Assembly: GCF_023159225.1 (NCBI RefSeq)
Contig: NC_063167.1
Location: 20,091,360 to 20,155,359 of the forward strand
DNA from: Perognathus longimembris pacificus
Taxonomy: Eukaryota; Chordata; Mammalia; Rodentia; Heteromyidae
Length of the DNA: 64,000 nt
Direction: 5' to 3'
Of the stretch, positions 1-24,286 are shown piece by piece. The first letter of the stretch is position 1. Each line of letters begins with the position of its first letter. Made by a program: the position numbers and the translations under genes. The notes under the pieces were generated by a model. That model saw only the letters and a list, made by a program, of their open reading frames with translations, did not search any database and had not been told where the DNA came from.

Positions 1-320
1 TAGTCTTATCAGTCTGCTCCTAGGTTGAATTTCAGACATAGAAAGTGGCTTTGCAGTCAACTGTGAAAGTCCAATCTCACCTGGTTTCCGCTACACCCAC
101 TTTCCCATTGATCTTGGCCAAAAAAGGACAAAGTAACTCCCATCCAGCTTTGCAGGCCCTTCCCCTTCTTAGGATTCTCTGAGAGACAGAACCTTGGCCA
201 ACCTGTCTTTTTAATGCAGATTTTGGCTCAGGACATAGGCAGGTTTCCCATTGTACATCCCTCCCACTTCCCAACACCTCAAGCTGGAGCCAGCTGAGGT
301 CTTGCTGGCTGAGCCCTTAC
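1..320 (-). other. BSDC1: BSDC1 intron 6 (partial)
   Basis: The donor ATG|GTAAGG lies at 321/320, so these bases are the start of the next BSDC1 intron. I see no exon and no clear repeat here. Short open frames on both strands have no recognisable product. Confidence 0.8.
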
Positions 321-14222
<13,902 letters not shown>

Positions 14223-14290
14223 CTTGCCCGCATGACATCACCACTATTTACCGACCTTTGACTTCCGACACGGCACCGCCCCCTTAAGCA

Positions 14291-14443
14291 CCGCCTCGGA
14301 ACTCCCTGTCCAATCCGCGCACCGGCCACGCCCTTAGCCCAATCCTTCGCTCCGCTCCTTCATTAGGCCCCGCCTCCCAGGGCTCAGTCCAATCTCAGCT
14401 CGAAGTTCTCCTTTAAACTCCGCCTCTAAGCTCCCGACCCAAT
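14291..14443. promoter_or_regulatory. Three-fold GC-motif/CCAAT module
   Basis: CCGCCTC occurs at 14291, 14370 and 14420, and each copy is followed by CCAAT exactly 19 bp later (14310, 14389, 14439). A fourth CCAAT sits at 14339. On family knowledge these are Sp/KLF-like and NF-Y sites. Confidence 0.7.
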
Positions 14444-15274
14444 CCCGATTCAGTTCTGTCCTCACGTCCCACCCCTCACCAACCTCAGTTCTTTCCCCGA
14501 AGCGGCGGACATCAGTTACGGTGGCCCCTGTGGGACAACGTCGGGGGGCGGGGGAAAGAGGAGGGAGCAGGGAGGGAAGGAGGGGGCCGGGCTCGAACGT
14601 CTGGATCCCGGAGCGCGAGCCGAGGACCGCCCCCCTTTGTGAAACCCGCTGCGTAGTCGCAGCTCGGTGTCTCTTCGGGATAATTCAACGTACGCGGACT
14701 GCGGGGCTCCGGGGGCCGAGTTTGCAGAAAAATTAGGGGGCGAGTGCGAGGCCGCCACTGGGGGACCCCTGGGGATGCCGGAGAAGCGGACACACGTTCA
14801 GTTTTTGTAGCTCAGAATACACAAGCTGGTCCCTCCGGAGCAATCTGGAGGCCACCAGGAGGACGGAGATTGAGTTTCATTGAGTTTAGCGAGGGAGGGA
14901 GAGTGTCCGCAGCTCTCACCTCCCCATCTGCCACCTCCACCTGCGCCCCCATGCCTTCCCTTCCCTCCTGCGAGGGGGCTTCTTACCTGAGGTCCACCGA
15001 CCGACCTGATCCCATAGCTTCTTGTGTGCCCACTCTACACGGCTCTAGTGGTTCACGCGTTTTTCCCTCTTCAACGAGATCATTCCTGTTATTACACGTT
15101 TTTATGTCTCCAGTGCAAAAAGCAAGCAAATAATAATCCCCACCTCTTACCGGGGGCGGGGCGGGGGGAAAGCGTTGCTCCCAGTTATTTTGTCTTTTGT
15201 AGTTTTTTCTTTTTTTTTTCTTCTTCTTCTGAGATTTTTTTTCTTTTGCGGGCAGTCCGTGGTCTTTCTACCTT

Positions 15275-15438
15275 TGTCTACCCAGTAGATGGCTGTGGGG
15301 CTTGAATTCAGGGCCTAGGCGCTGTAACTGACCTTTTTGCTCTAGGTTAGCACTCTACTGCTTGAGCCACACCTCAACTTGCTGCTCTGTTGTTGTTATT
15401 GTTGTTCTGGTTTAGTGGAGGTAAGAGTCTTTTAGAGA
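15275..15438 (-). mobile_element. B1-Geo SINE fragment
   Basis: Minus-strand Geo half with a (GTT)n stretch. Its continuation is cut by the IDL-Geo copy that follows. Confidence 0.55.
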
Positions 15439-15610
15439 GTTGGGAATGTGGCTTAGTAGTAGAGTGCTTGCCTGGCATGCCTGAAGCCCTGGATTCGATT
15501 CCTCAGTACCACATAAACAAGAAGCCAGAAGTGGCGCTGTGACTCAAGTGGTAGAGTACTATCCTTGAGCGAAAGAAGCTTAGGTACAGTACGTGCCTGG
15601 GCCCTCCATC
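15439..15610 (+). mobile_element. IDL-Geo SINE (diverged)
   Basis: Plus-strand copy, GAGTTGGGAATGTGGCTTAG onward, with a shortened Geo tail. Confidence 0.75.
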
Positions 15611-15975
15611 ACTTGAGCCACAGAGTCATTTCCAGCTTTTTCTGTGATTAATTGGAGATAAGAGTCTCAAGTACTTTCCTGCCTGGGCTGGCTTAAAACT
15701 TAGATCATCAGATCTTAGCCTCCTCAGTAGCTAGGATTATAGGCGTGAACCACTTGTGTGCCCAGTTGGCTCCCCCTACCTCCCCCCAAGGATGGTGCTC
15801 TGTCACTTGAGCTATGCCTCCATTTCTGGCTTTTTTTTTTTTTTTTTTTTTTGCTGGTTAATTGGAGATAAGAGTCTTAGGAATTTTTCTGCCCAGGCTG
15901 ACTTTGAATTGAGATCTTTAACTCTCAACCTCCTGTGTAGCTAGGATTATAGATATGCCCTACCAGTGCCTGGCT
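15611..15975 (-). mobile_element. Two adjacent B1-Geo SINEs
   Basis: Two minus-strand copies (about 15611-15770 and 15775-15975). Each has GTAGCTAGGATTATAGG-type heads, and a T-run lies at 15831-15852. Confidence 0.65.
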
Positions 15976-16057
15976 GGAAATCATCCTCTTTTTTTGTGCT
16001 TCATAGAGAATCCCTCAGTAGGTTCAATTGGCTCTGCCTTAAAAATAAAGCAAAAGA

Positions 16058-16275
16058 GGGGCTGGGGATATGGCCTAGTGGCAAGAGAGCTTGCCTCCTG
16101 TACATGAAGCCCTGGGTTCGATTCCCCAGCACCACATATACAGAAAATGGCCAGAAGTGGCGCTGTGACTCAAGTGGCAGAGTGCTAGCCTTGAGCAAAA
16201 AGAAGCCAGGGACAGTGCTCAGGCCCTGAGTCCAAGGCCCAGGACTGGCCAAAAAAAATAAATAAATAAATAAAT
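16058..16275 (+). mobile_element. IDL-Geo SINE with TSD
   Basis: Plus-strand copy; AAAAATAAAGCAAA flanks both ends. It shares CTCCTGTACATGAAGC and GCTGTGACTCAAG with the copy at 20047, a second small subfamily. Confidence 0.9.
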
Positions 16276-16290
16276 AAAAATAAAGCAAAC

Positions 16291-16480
16291 AAGCTGGGAG
16301 TGTGGCTTAGTGGTAGAATGCTTGCATAGCATCCACAAAACTCAGGGCTCGATTCCTCAGTACCACATAAACAAAAAAGTTGGAAGTGATGCTGTGGCTC
16401 AAGTGGTAGAGTGCTCAGCCTTGAGGAAAAGAAGCTCAGAGACATTCAAGCGCCAGGACTGGCAAAAAATAAAAATTTAA
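16291..16480 (+). mobile_element. IDL-Geo SINE (older)
   Basis: Plus-strand copy with a diverged Geo half (TGAGGAAAAGAAGCTCAGAG). It lies between two younger copies. Confidence 0.8.
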
Positions 16481-16490
16481 AAGTAAAGCA

Positions 16491-16699
16491 GGGGCTGGGG
16501 ATATAGCCTAGCGGCTAGAGTGCCTGCCTCGGATACACGAGGCCCTAGGTTCGATTCCCCAGCACCACATATACAGAAAACGGCCAGAAGCGGCGCTGTG
16601 GCTCAAGTGGCAGAGTGCTAGCCTTGAGCAGGAAGAAGCCAGGGACAGTGCTCAGGCCCTGAGTCCAAGGCCCAGGACTGACAAAAAAAAAAAAAAAAA
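16491..16699 (+). mobile_element. IDL-Geo SINE, young subfamily
   Basis: Plus-strand copy flanked by AAAGTAAAGCA on both sides. It carries TGCCTGCCTCGGATACACGA and AGCGGCGCTGTGG, the diagnostic states of the young subfamily. Confidence 0.92.
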
Positions 16700-16764
16700 A
16701 AGTAAAGCAAAAACTGAACTACATCTCCATCTTGTTTGCCTGACACAAAAAGTTTTGGCCTTTG

Positions 16765-16980
16765 TTTTTATTTTTAAATGTTTTATTGTTATTATAAAGG
16801 TGATGTACAGATGAGTTACAATTACATGAGTCAGATAAAATGTGTTGTGTACATATATATATACATATATATTTTTGTTGGAATTTTTTTCTTATTTATT
16901 GTCAAAGTGATGTACAGAAAGGTTACAGTTTCATACATTAGGCCTTGGGTACATTTCTTGCCATATATATATACATATAC
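16765..16980 (-). mobile_element. L1 3' ends, antisense
   Basis: Two pieces (about 16765-16850 and 16877-16965) resemble the L1 3' terminus in antisense: TTATTG..AAAGGTGATGTACAG..GGTTACAGTTTCATACAT. TA-rich microsatellite separates and follows them. More 3' UTR-like sequence (TTTTGGACAATGTCACCCCT) resumes at about 17213-17260. Confidence 0.6.
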
Positions 16981-17022
16981 ATATATATATGTGTGTGTGT
17001 GTGTATGTATATATATATATAT
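16965..17022. repeat. (TA)n/(TG)n microsatellite
   Basis: Alternating TATA, then GTGTGT, then TATA tract inside the fragmented L1 3' end. Confidence 0.85.
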
Positions 17023-17212
17023 ATGGCCAGTCCTGGGGCTTAAACTTAGGGCCTGAGCACTGTCCCTGGCTTCTTTTTACTCAAGGCTAGCACTGTACCA
17101 CTTGAGCCACAGTGCCACTTCTGGCTTTTTCTATATATGTGGTGCTGAGGAATCGAACCTAGGGCTTCATGCATGCTAGGCAAGCACCCTACTACTAGGC
17201 ACATTCCCAGTA
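17023..17212 (-). mobile_element. IDL-Geo SINE
   Basis: Minus-strand copy from GGCCAGTCCTGGGGC to CACATTCCCAGTACC, lying in the L1 3' UTR. Confidence 0.85.
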
Positions 17213-17262
17213 CCAAGAGTATATTTCTTTTGGACAATGTCACCCCTTCCCTTGCTTTAATT

Positions 17263-17370
17263 TTTGTTTTTTAAGACAAGGTCTCAGTAAGTAGCTGGCT
17301 CAAATTCTCTGATCTCTTGCCTCAGCTTCCTGAGTGCTGGGATTACAGATGTGAACTACCATGCTTAGCC
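17263..17370 (-). mobile_element. B1-like monomer (7SL-derived)
   Basis: Minus-strand B1: AAGACAAGGTCTCA near 17272 and TGAGTGCTGGGATTACAGAT. It has no Geo half, so it represents the simple B1 class. Confidence 0.7.
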
Positions 17371-17460
17371 TCACCAAAGGTTTCATATAAGCAAGTAACC
17401 TGGGCTATGAAGATGATGTGATCAAATGATTGTCTGTTACTATTTAAAGATCTAACAGAG

Positions 17461-17565
17461 TGGTTAGGATGTAACTCAGTGGCAAAGCACTTGTCTAGCA
17501 AGTGCACCATCCGGCATTCAATCTCCAGCACCAAAAAAAAGAGACAAAAAATGCAGCTAAACAAA
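17461..17565 (+). mobile_element. ID-like monomer with TSD
   Basis: GGATGTAACTCAGTGGCAAA and the B-box-like GGCATTCAATC form a tRNA-like head with an A-rich tail. AAAGATCTAACAGAG occurs on both sides. Confidence 0.75.
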
Positions 17566-17629
17566 TGAAAGATCTAACAGAGCCATGGGTCAAACAGGTG
17601 AATATTTTATAAAGAAATTGAGATTCAAA

Positions 17630-17804
17630 CCGAGTGCTGGGGGTTCACGCCTGTAATCCTAGCTACGCAGGAGGCTGAGATCTGAGGATCAAGGTTCAAA
17701 ACCAGCACAGGCAGGAAAGTGTGTGAGATTCTTATCTCAAATTAACCACCAGAAAACTAGAAGTGGCTCTGTGGCTCAAATGGTAGAGTTCAAGCCCCTG
17801 GACT

Positions 17805-17808
<4 letters not shown>
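17630..17808 (+). mobile_element. B1-Geo SINE ending in a CA repeat
   Basis: Plus-strand copy whose Geo tail (AAGCCCCTGGACTAGTA) runs directly into the (CA)n tract. Confidence 0.75.

Positions 17809-17851
<43 letters not shown>
17809..17851. repeat. (CA)n microsatellite
   Basis: About 21 uninterrupted CA dinucleotides seeded at the 3' end of a SINE. Confidence 0.95.
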
Positions 17852-17853
<2 letters not shown>

Positions 17854-18022
17854 GGACCTAAGAGCCCAGGTCACTTTTTGTCTCTGGAACTCCATTGTTC
17901 ACTGTCCTTGGTGCCTAACATCTCTTTTTGGATCTTATTCAAAATATTAATGCATTCAATTTTTGCCCATCTCTAATTCTCATCCCTCTTTTCACCCAAG
18001 TCCCCCTTCATTGTGGCTAGAC

Positions 18023-18234
18023 TTTTTTTTTTTTTTTTTTTTTGCCAGTCCTGAGGCTTGGACTCAGGGCCTGAACATTGTCCCTAGCCTCTTTGCTCAA
18101 GGCTAGCACTCTACCACTTGAACCACAGAGCCACTTCTGGCTTTTTTTTCTGTTTATGTGGTGCTGAAGAATTGAACCCAGGGCTTCATGCATGCTAGGC
18201 AAGCACTCTTCCACTAAGCCACATTCCCTGCCCA
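18023..18234 (-). mobile_element. IDL-Geo SINE
   Basis: Minus-strand copy with a T23-type tail. CTAGACT occurs at both ends as a short TSD. Confidence 0.85.
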
Positions 18235-18315
18235 CTAGACTCCTTTTGGCAGGTGCAACATTTTTTGCTTGCAGGATCCTAGCTCTGGTTCCCAAGAGGT
18301 CCTGACATGCTTAGA

Positions 18316-18330
18316 CCACTAGATGGTGCT
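18316..18330 (+). promoter_or_regulatory. Candidate CTCF-binding core
   Basis: CCACTAGATGGTGCT matches the CTCF core apart from T in place of C in the GGC step. It lies between the divergent BSDC1 and ZBTB8B promoters, in SINE-free DNA (18235-18780). Confidence 0.4.
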
Positions 18331-18781
18331 GTACACCCATGTGTGAAGCCTGTTTCTAGCCCTCAACCAGGGTTGATGGGAGTGGCCCTGAGAGGTTCTC
18401 TGGCTCTCCTTGGAAGGCAGCCTGGGACAATCATGACAGGTGATTCAAGTCTTTCAGATCTCCAAGTAACTTCAAACGCCCAAGTCCACCATAGTTCTAC
18501 CATGGAGATTCTAATATAGAGTTGGCAAGCAAGAAAAGGACACTGGTTTCCAGTGCAAAATGAAAATGCCTAAGTTGCACACAGAATACTTGAAAGCCAG
18601 CTGAGTAGTTCTAGTTCAGGCTTCTAGGACTTCTAGGTACTAGTTCTAGCCTTCTTTAAACTAGTTGTTGAAATCACTATAAAGAATTAAATCATATAAA
18701 CTTATAATAAACTATATGAAAACGAAGATGCTAAAAACCCTGAAACGTGTCACCATACAATTATTATTCCTCCCCCCCCCC

Positions 18782-18980
18782 CTTTTTTTTGTCAGTCCTC
18801 GGGCTTGAATTCCGGGCCTAGGCACTGTCCCTTAGCATCCTTTGCTCAAAGCTAGCACTTTACTATTTGAACCACAGCACCACTTCTGGCTTTTTCTGTT
18901 TATGTGGTACTGAGGAATCAAACCCAGGGCTTTATGTATGCTAGGCAAGCACTCTTCCACTAATCCACATTCCCAGCTCC
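18782..18980 (-). mobile_element. IDL-Geo SINE
   Basis: Minus-strand copy after a C/T homopolymer run. CA(C/T)TATGCAATTATTATT-like sequence occurs on both sides with a few mismatches. Confidence 0.8.
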
Positions 18981-19007
18981 TCACTATGCAATTATTATTA
19001 TTATGAG

Positions 19008-19376
19008 TTTTTTGTGATGAGTTCTCACTAAGCTGCTCAGCCTGACTGGAATCTGTGATCCATTTGCTCCAGTTTCTCAAGTAGCTGGAATCACAGGGTG
19101 TTTGTATATGGTTCACTATCATTTATGTGTGTGTGCACATGCAGACACATGTGCATGTGCACACACACACAGGTTTGGACTCAGGGCTTCAAGTTCTTGC
19201 TCAGCTTTTTGCTCAAGACTGGCATTCTACCACTTGAGCCAACCTTCCACTTGGACATTTTGTTCGTTAACTGGAGCCTCTTAGATTTGTCTGTCCAGGT
19301 TGCCTTTGAACTGGGATCCTTAGATTTTACCCTTCTGAGTAGTAAAGATTACAGACTTAATCCACTAGTGCTTATG
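19008..19376 (-). mobile_element. B1 monomer plus B1-Geo SINE
   Basis: A minus-strand B1-like monomer (about 19008-19098) is followed by a CA-rich spacer and a minus-strand B1-Geo copy (about 19172-19376). Confidence 0.6.
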
Positions 19377-19593
19377 GGCTTAGAAACTAAAGGCTAAACT
19401 ATTTTTGGATCTTGATTCCATTTAGGGAACAGGGTTCTTTCTTTCTGATAAACAGGAATCAAAGAGTCAAAGGGTGTATTGTTTGCTAGAAGAATGAATC
19501 CATCAATGTTTGCACAAAATGCTATCTTGGGTACATACCCCAATGGCATATGGGTACCAGGTACCAGGTATACTTTATGTAAACATCTGTTTC

Positions 19594-19797
19594 TTTTTTT
19601 TTTGGCCAGTCCTGGGCCTTGGACTCAGGGCCTGAGCACTGTCCCTGGCTTACTTCCCGCTCAAGGCTAGCAACTCTGCCACTTGAGCCACAGCGCCGCT
19701 TCTGGCCGTTTTCTGTATATGTGGTGCTGGGGAATCGAACCTAGGGCCTCGTGTATCCGAGGCAGGCACTCTTGCCACTAGGCTATATCCCCAGCCC
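19594..19797 (-). mobile_element. IDL-Geo SINE, young subfamily, nested in the tail of the next copy
   Basis: Minus-strand copy with the GTATCCGAGGCAGGCACTC signature. It interrupts the T-rich tail of the 19798-20017 element: the pre-insertion TGTTTCTTTTTTT recurs at its right edge. Confidence 0.9.
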
Positions 19798-20017
19798 TGT
19801 TTCTTTTTTTTGTTTGTTTGTTTCGGCCAGTCCTGGGCCTTGAACTCAGGGCCTGAGCACTGTCCCTGGCTTCTTTTTGCTCAAGGCTAGCACTCTGCCA
19901 TTTGAGCCACAGCACCACTTCTGGCCATTTTCTGAATATGTGATGCTGGGGAATAGAACCCAGGGCCTCATGTATACAAGGCAAGCACTCTTGCCACTAA
20001 GCCATATCCCCAGCCCC
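19798..20017 (-). mobile_element. IDL-Geo SINE (host of the preceding insertion)
   Basis: Minus-strand copy whose TSD TAAACATCTGTTTC lies at 19580-19593 and 20018-20031, that is, outside the nested younger copy. Confidence 0.9.
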
Positions 20018-20046
20018 TAAACATCTGTTTCAAAAGCTGACTTTCA

Positions 20047-20251
20047 GGGCTGCGGATATAGCCTAGTGGCAAGAGCGCTTGCCTCCTGTACATGAAGCCC
20101 TGGGTTCCATTCCCCAGCACCACATATACAGAAAATGGCCAGAAGTGGCGCTGTGACTCAAGTGGCAGAGTGCTAGCCTTGAGCAAAAAGAAGCCAGGGA
20201 CAGTGTTCAGGCCCTGAGTCCAAGGCCCAGGACTGGCAAAAAAAAAAAAAA
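20047..20251 (+). mobile_element. IDL-Geo SINE with 14-bp TSD
   Basis: Plus-strand copy flanked by AAAGCTGACTTTCA. It shares the CTCCTGTACATGAAGC/GCTGTGACTCAAG states with the 16058 copy. Confidence 0.92.
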
Positions 20252-20511
20252 AAGCTGACTTTCACAAGTCTTTAACAAAAAAAACAAAAAACAACAACAA
20301 ACCCAGAACAATGCTGACTGGCAAATGAACTTCCCTGTGGTTGGGGGTATAAAAGACCAGGTCAGAGTCACCCACGGTGGCTTGAAATGTCCTCAGCCCC
20401 TGCAGCAGTTGTGGAATCCAGTCTTGTCATTCTTCGTGGGCAGCAGACAACAATTCCAGCTCAGTCACTACTTAGTAAAAGGAGGGTTAGGTGTACAAGG
20501 AAAACATTTTG

Positions 20512-20688
20512 GTGGGGGCACTAGGGTTTGGACTTAAGGCCTGGGCATTGTCCCTTAGCCTTCCGCCTTTTTGTGGTTACTTGGAGGTGAGAGTGTCACG
20601 GATTTGTCTGTCTTTAAACCTGGGATCTTCAGGTCTCAGCCTCCTGAAGTAGCTAGGATTACAGGCGTGAACCACCAGTGCCCAGCTA
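20512..20688 (-). mobile_element. B1-Geo SINE
   Basis: Shortened minus-strand copy ending in GGCGTGAACCACCAGTGCCC, 200 bp upstream of the ZBTB8B island. Confidence 0.65.
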
Positions 20689-20889
20689 AGGAAAACTCAT
20701 TTCCAGATTTCTACAGGGAGCATTGGCAGGAAAAAGTTTGCGGACTGCTAAGTCACAGCTCTTCTTCTGCAGGCTGCCTGACTACCCACGGCCTGAGAGT
20801 TCAGCTCTCGGGACAAGGATTGCAGTTCTTGGCGAGTCTCTTCCAGTGAAACTCAAAAGACCAAGCCGAAATACAGTTTTTGCCACACC

Positions 20890-21560
20890 GGCCCTTGCCC
20901 CTTTCGGCATCTTGGTACTTGTAGTTTTGTCCACTACATCGTTGCCCAAAAGGCGGACGCCGAGACCACAACTCCCATCACCCCGAAAACGCAGGAGTCT
21001 TCAGAGCGCATCCTCCGGCGGAGTGCCAGGCCATTGGCCGACTTGATGGATGGAGGGCCCGCCTCCCTGGGCCCACCAGCCTCTCTGATTGGCCAGCTGC
21101 CCCGCCTGTCAGCGGAGCGGGCTCCTGGTGAATGAAAGGGGGGCGTGTCGCTGCGCGTAGCTCGGCGGCCGCGCGATTGGGAACCGGTGGAAGGTGAGAA
21201 CCGGGAAGCGGGTTCGCGCTGCCTCTTGCATTGCTTATGGGGGAGATTCTCCGTCCTGGAGGCTGACAGGGAAGTGGGGGGCGGGGGGCGCAGGCAGGCT
21301 GCTCCTGTCAATCAGCCTCCTTTGGACCTGGCAACTCCTGGGACCCCGGGGCGCGAACCTGCGTCTAACCCCGGGCTCCTTCCCTCCTCCCTCCTGGGGT
21401 GGCGCGAGCGAGGTGGCACGAAGGCTTTGGGGTGTCCCTCCCGCAGTGCAGCCTAGGGCTGGGTCGGCCAGGCTGGGGCAGTGTCCGCCGCCGTGATGTC
21501 CGTGGTCATTCCGTCCCTCGGAGGCCGCGGGAGGGGCCTGGTTGCTGGTGAAATCAGGAA
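20890..21560 (+). promoter_or_regulatory. ZBTB8B: CpG island, promoter and probable non-coding exon 1 of ZBTB8B
   Basis: A CpG-dense block sits 5.6 kb upstream of the ZBTB8B start codon, on the same strand. A strong donor GGAAG|GTGAGA at 21193/21194 is the likely end of a 5' UTR exon. No ATG with a sensible protein is required in it. Three ATTGG (inverted CCAAT) motifs lie at 21033, 21088 and 21176. Upstream, at 20916-20982, there are three ACTACA/CCACAACTCCC-type motifs resembling ZNF143 (SBS) sites. The exact start site cannot be read. Confidence 0.75.
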
Positions 21561-21798
21561 GAGTGGTTAAAGAGTTGTTAGCCATGGCTGGCCGCTCCCA
21601 GCTGGCCTTGGGTCATCCCAATAGTAGAGGGAGGTGAGTGCAGCTGGAGATTGCTTGCCAGTCCTGGTTGATCAAAATCTCTTCTATAAAACGGCACGAC
21701 ATTTGCATATGTAACCTAAATATACCCCCTCAAGCCGTTGTCGTCATATGTAGATTGTGTAAATGTTATATAAATAGTTGTTAGCTGTGAGTTTAGTT

Positions 21799-22200
21799 TT
21801 TTTTTTTTTCCCTTTTGTGGGTCATGGGGCTTGAACTTAGGGCCTGGGCACTGTCCCTGAGCTCTTTTGCTCAAGGCTGGCTGCTCCATCACTTGGAGTC
21901 ACAGCTTCACTTCACGGTTTTTGAGTGGTTAATTGGAAATAAGAATCTCAGGAATACTTTACTGCTCATGCTGGCTTCAAACCAGGATCCTCAGAGCTCA
22001 GCCTCTTAAGTAGCTAGGATTACAGGTATCCAGCTTTTTTTTTTCTTCTTTTTTTTTTTTAGCTGTAACTGGATTTGAACTCAGAGCCTCGAGTTTGCTG
22101 GGCTTGCTTATCACTTGAACCGCGCTTCCAGACTTTTTGTTCCAGTAGTATAGCTTGAACTCAGGATCTGGGCACTGCCTCTTAGCTTTTTGCTCAATGT
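21799..22200 (-). mobile_element. B1-Geo SINE and a second partial copy
   Basis: A full minus-strand B1-Geo (about 21799-22035) is followed by a decayed minus-strand Geo-rich fragment (about 22036-22200). Confidence 0.65.
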
Positions 22201-22202
22201 TA

Positions 22203-22630
22203 GATGGGCATTCATGGCTCATGCCTGTAATCCTAGCTACTCAGGAGGCTGAGATCTGAGGATCATGATTCAAAGACAGCCAGGGGGGTGGGGCTGGGGA
22301 TATGGCCTAGTGGCAAGAGTGCTTGTCCCGTATACATGAGGCCCTGAGTTCAATTCCCCAGCACCACATATATAGAAAATGGCCAGAAGTGGCGCTGTGG
22401 CTCAAGTGGCAGAGTGCTAGCCTTGAGCAAAAAGAAGCCAGGGACAGTGCTCAGGCCCTGAGTCCAAGACCCAGGACTGGCCAAAAAAAAAAAGACAGCC
22501 AGGGCAGGAAATTCTATGAGACTCTTACCTCCAGTTAACCACCTGGAAAACTGGAAGTGGCACTGTGGGTCAAAGTGGTAGAGTGTTACCCTTGACCAGG
22601 CCCTGAGTTCAAGCCCCATGACCAAAAATA
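22203..22630 (+). mobile_element. B1-Geo SINE split by IDL-Geo
   Basis: The B1-like head (22203-22286) and the remainder (22490-22630) form one plus-strand element interrupted by the 22288-22489 copy. Confidence 0.8.
22288..22489 (+). mobile_element. IDL-Geo SINE nested in B1-Geo
   Basis: Plus-strand copy flanked by AAAGACAGCCAGGG, which is host-SINE sequence duplicated on insertion. Confidence 0.92.
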
Positions 22631-22639
22631 ATAATGATG

Positions 22640-22955
22640 ATGATAATGCCAGATTTGTCTGCCAAGGCTGGCTTTGAATGCTTTGAAGTGTAAGACTTAG
22701 GTCTCAGCTCCCTGACAGACTCACTAGTGTGAGCCACTGGCACCCAGTCAGCCTTGGTTTTTTGTTTTTTGTTTTCCCCCTTAAGACTGGTGTTCTACCA
22801 TTTTGAGTCACACCTTCACTTCCAACTTTTTAGTAGTTAATTGGTGATAAGAGTCTCAAGGACTTTTCTGTCTTGGCTGGCTTTGAACTATGATCCTCAG
22901 ATCTCAGGTGCCTGAGTAACTAGGATTATAGGCATGCGCCACCAGCTTGACAATA
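22640..22955 (-). mobile_element. B1-Geo SINE fragments
   Basis: Two minus-strand pieces: a head fragment (about 22640-22750) and a larger copy lacking part of Geo (about 22755-22955). Confidence 0.6.
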
Positions 22956-23396
22956 TCACTATATTTTTTTAGGGACTAACTATGAGAAAAAGGTCTGCAC
23001 ATGCTCAGTACAAAAACAATTTTGTCTCCCAAATATTTTCAGCCTACAATGAATTGAATATGTAGCTGAATAAACACATGCAAACATGGAGGGAAGAAGA
23101 TTAGAGGAACACCTCTGAGTTCAGTGGGTCAGTAGGTAAAGGAGTCATTGTTGAATGCTTGTGGTTTGTGCGGTGGGTTACGGAAGAAGGGAATGCTTGA
23201 GAAAGAAGGTAAGGATGTCTGTCTTTCTTCTTCACCAGGCAGAGTTTAAATTTGATTTATACGATCCTCCTTAGCAGTTAAAAAAAAGGAGTATGCCTTT
23301 TAAATTGAAAACATACTCTATCCAGAACTCTCTGCCTGCTGCTGAGGGCTATCAAATTGAATAAGACAGGACTCATCCCTTCAAAGGATTTGTGGT

Positions 23397-23607
23397 GGGG
23401 GCTGGGAATATGGCCTAGAGGTAAAGTGCTCGCCCTGTATACATGAAGCCCTGGGTTTGATTCCTCAGTACCACATATATAGAAAAAGCCAGAAGTGGTG
23501 CAGTGGCTCAAGTGGTGGAGTGCTAGCCTTGAGCACAAAGAAGCCAAGGACAGTGCTCAAGCCCTGAGTTCAAGCCCCAGGACTGGCAAAAAACAAAACA
23601 AGCAAAA
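23397..23607 (+). mobile_element. IDL-Geo SINE with 15-bp TSD
   Basis: Plus-strand copy flanked by CAAAGGATTTGTGGT (23382-23396 and 23608-23622). Confidence 0.92.
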
Positions 23608-24286
23608 CAAAGGATTTGTGGTTTACTGACAGAGTTGCCAAGAGAGAAATAATAGGAAGGAGTTAACCAAAGAGAGAGGAGTCACAATCAGCTAGGCGTT
23701 TGTCAGTTGGAATAGAAAATCTAACTCAGACCAGCTAAAACCAAAAAGGACTTACTTGGCTTCTGGTGCAACCTAAATTGCGTCTCAGAGGGTGTCCTCA
23801 GGTCCCTGCAGCTGACCTGGGCTACCAACTTTGTCAGGCTGGTTCTCTTGGTCCCAGGTGGCAGCAGCCTTCACTTCCTGCATGCCCACACATGCAGAGT
23901 TCTCTTTCAGAAAGTCCAACAAAGGTTCCTTTGCTTTTCATTGGCTATGACTAAGCCACATGACCACCTCTGAGCCAATCACCGGTGGTCACAGGCCATA
24001 GACTGTTGATTATACTATATCCTAACACACTTGGAGCCTGGGGATGGATGTTACCAACTTTATGCTAAGCATGTTAGCCAAGAACAGGGAAAGGATGTTT
24101 AAATGAAAACCGGAAAGGGACCAGACCATTAGAATGGGGAATTTGTTCTGATTGGACCAGGAAGTAGTTCACCACCCGTCTCCACAAAGCGGTGATAAAA
24201 GGTGTGAGCTGAGACTGGATTTACCAGTCTCAAAGTCTAGGTAAGAACTCTGAAGTCTGTAACTATATCTTTTTTAGATTGGAGTA

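Noticed and set aside
22323..22538. Recurrent small frames with [13 protein letters not shown] and [20 protein letters not shown]
   Set aside because: These are the two strands of IDL-Geo read as protein. They recur at every copy and have no independent coding evidence.
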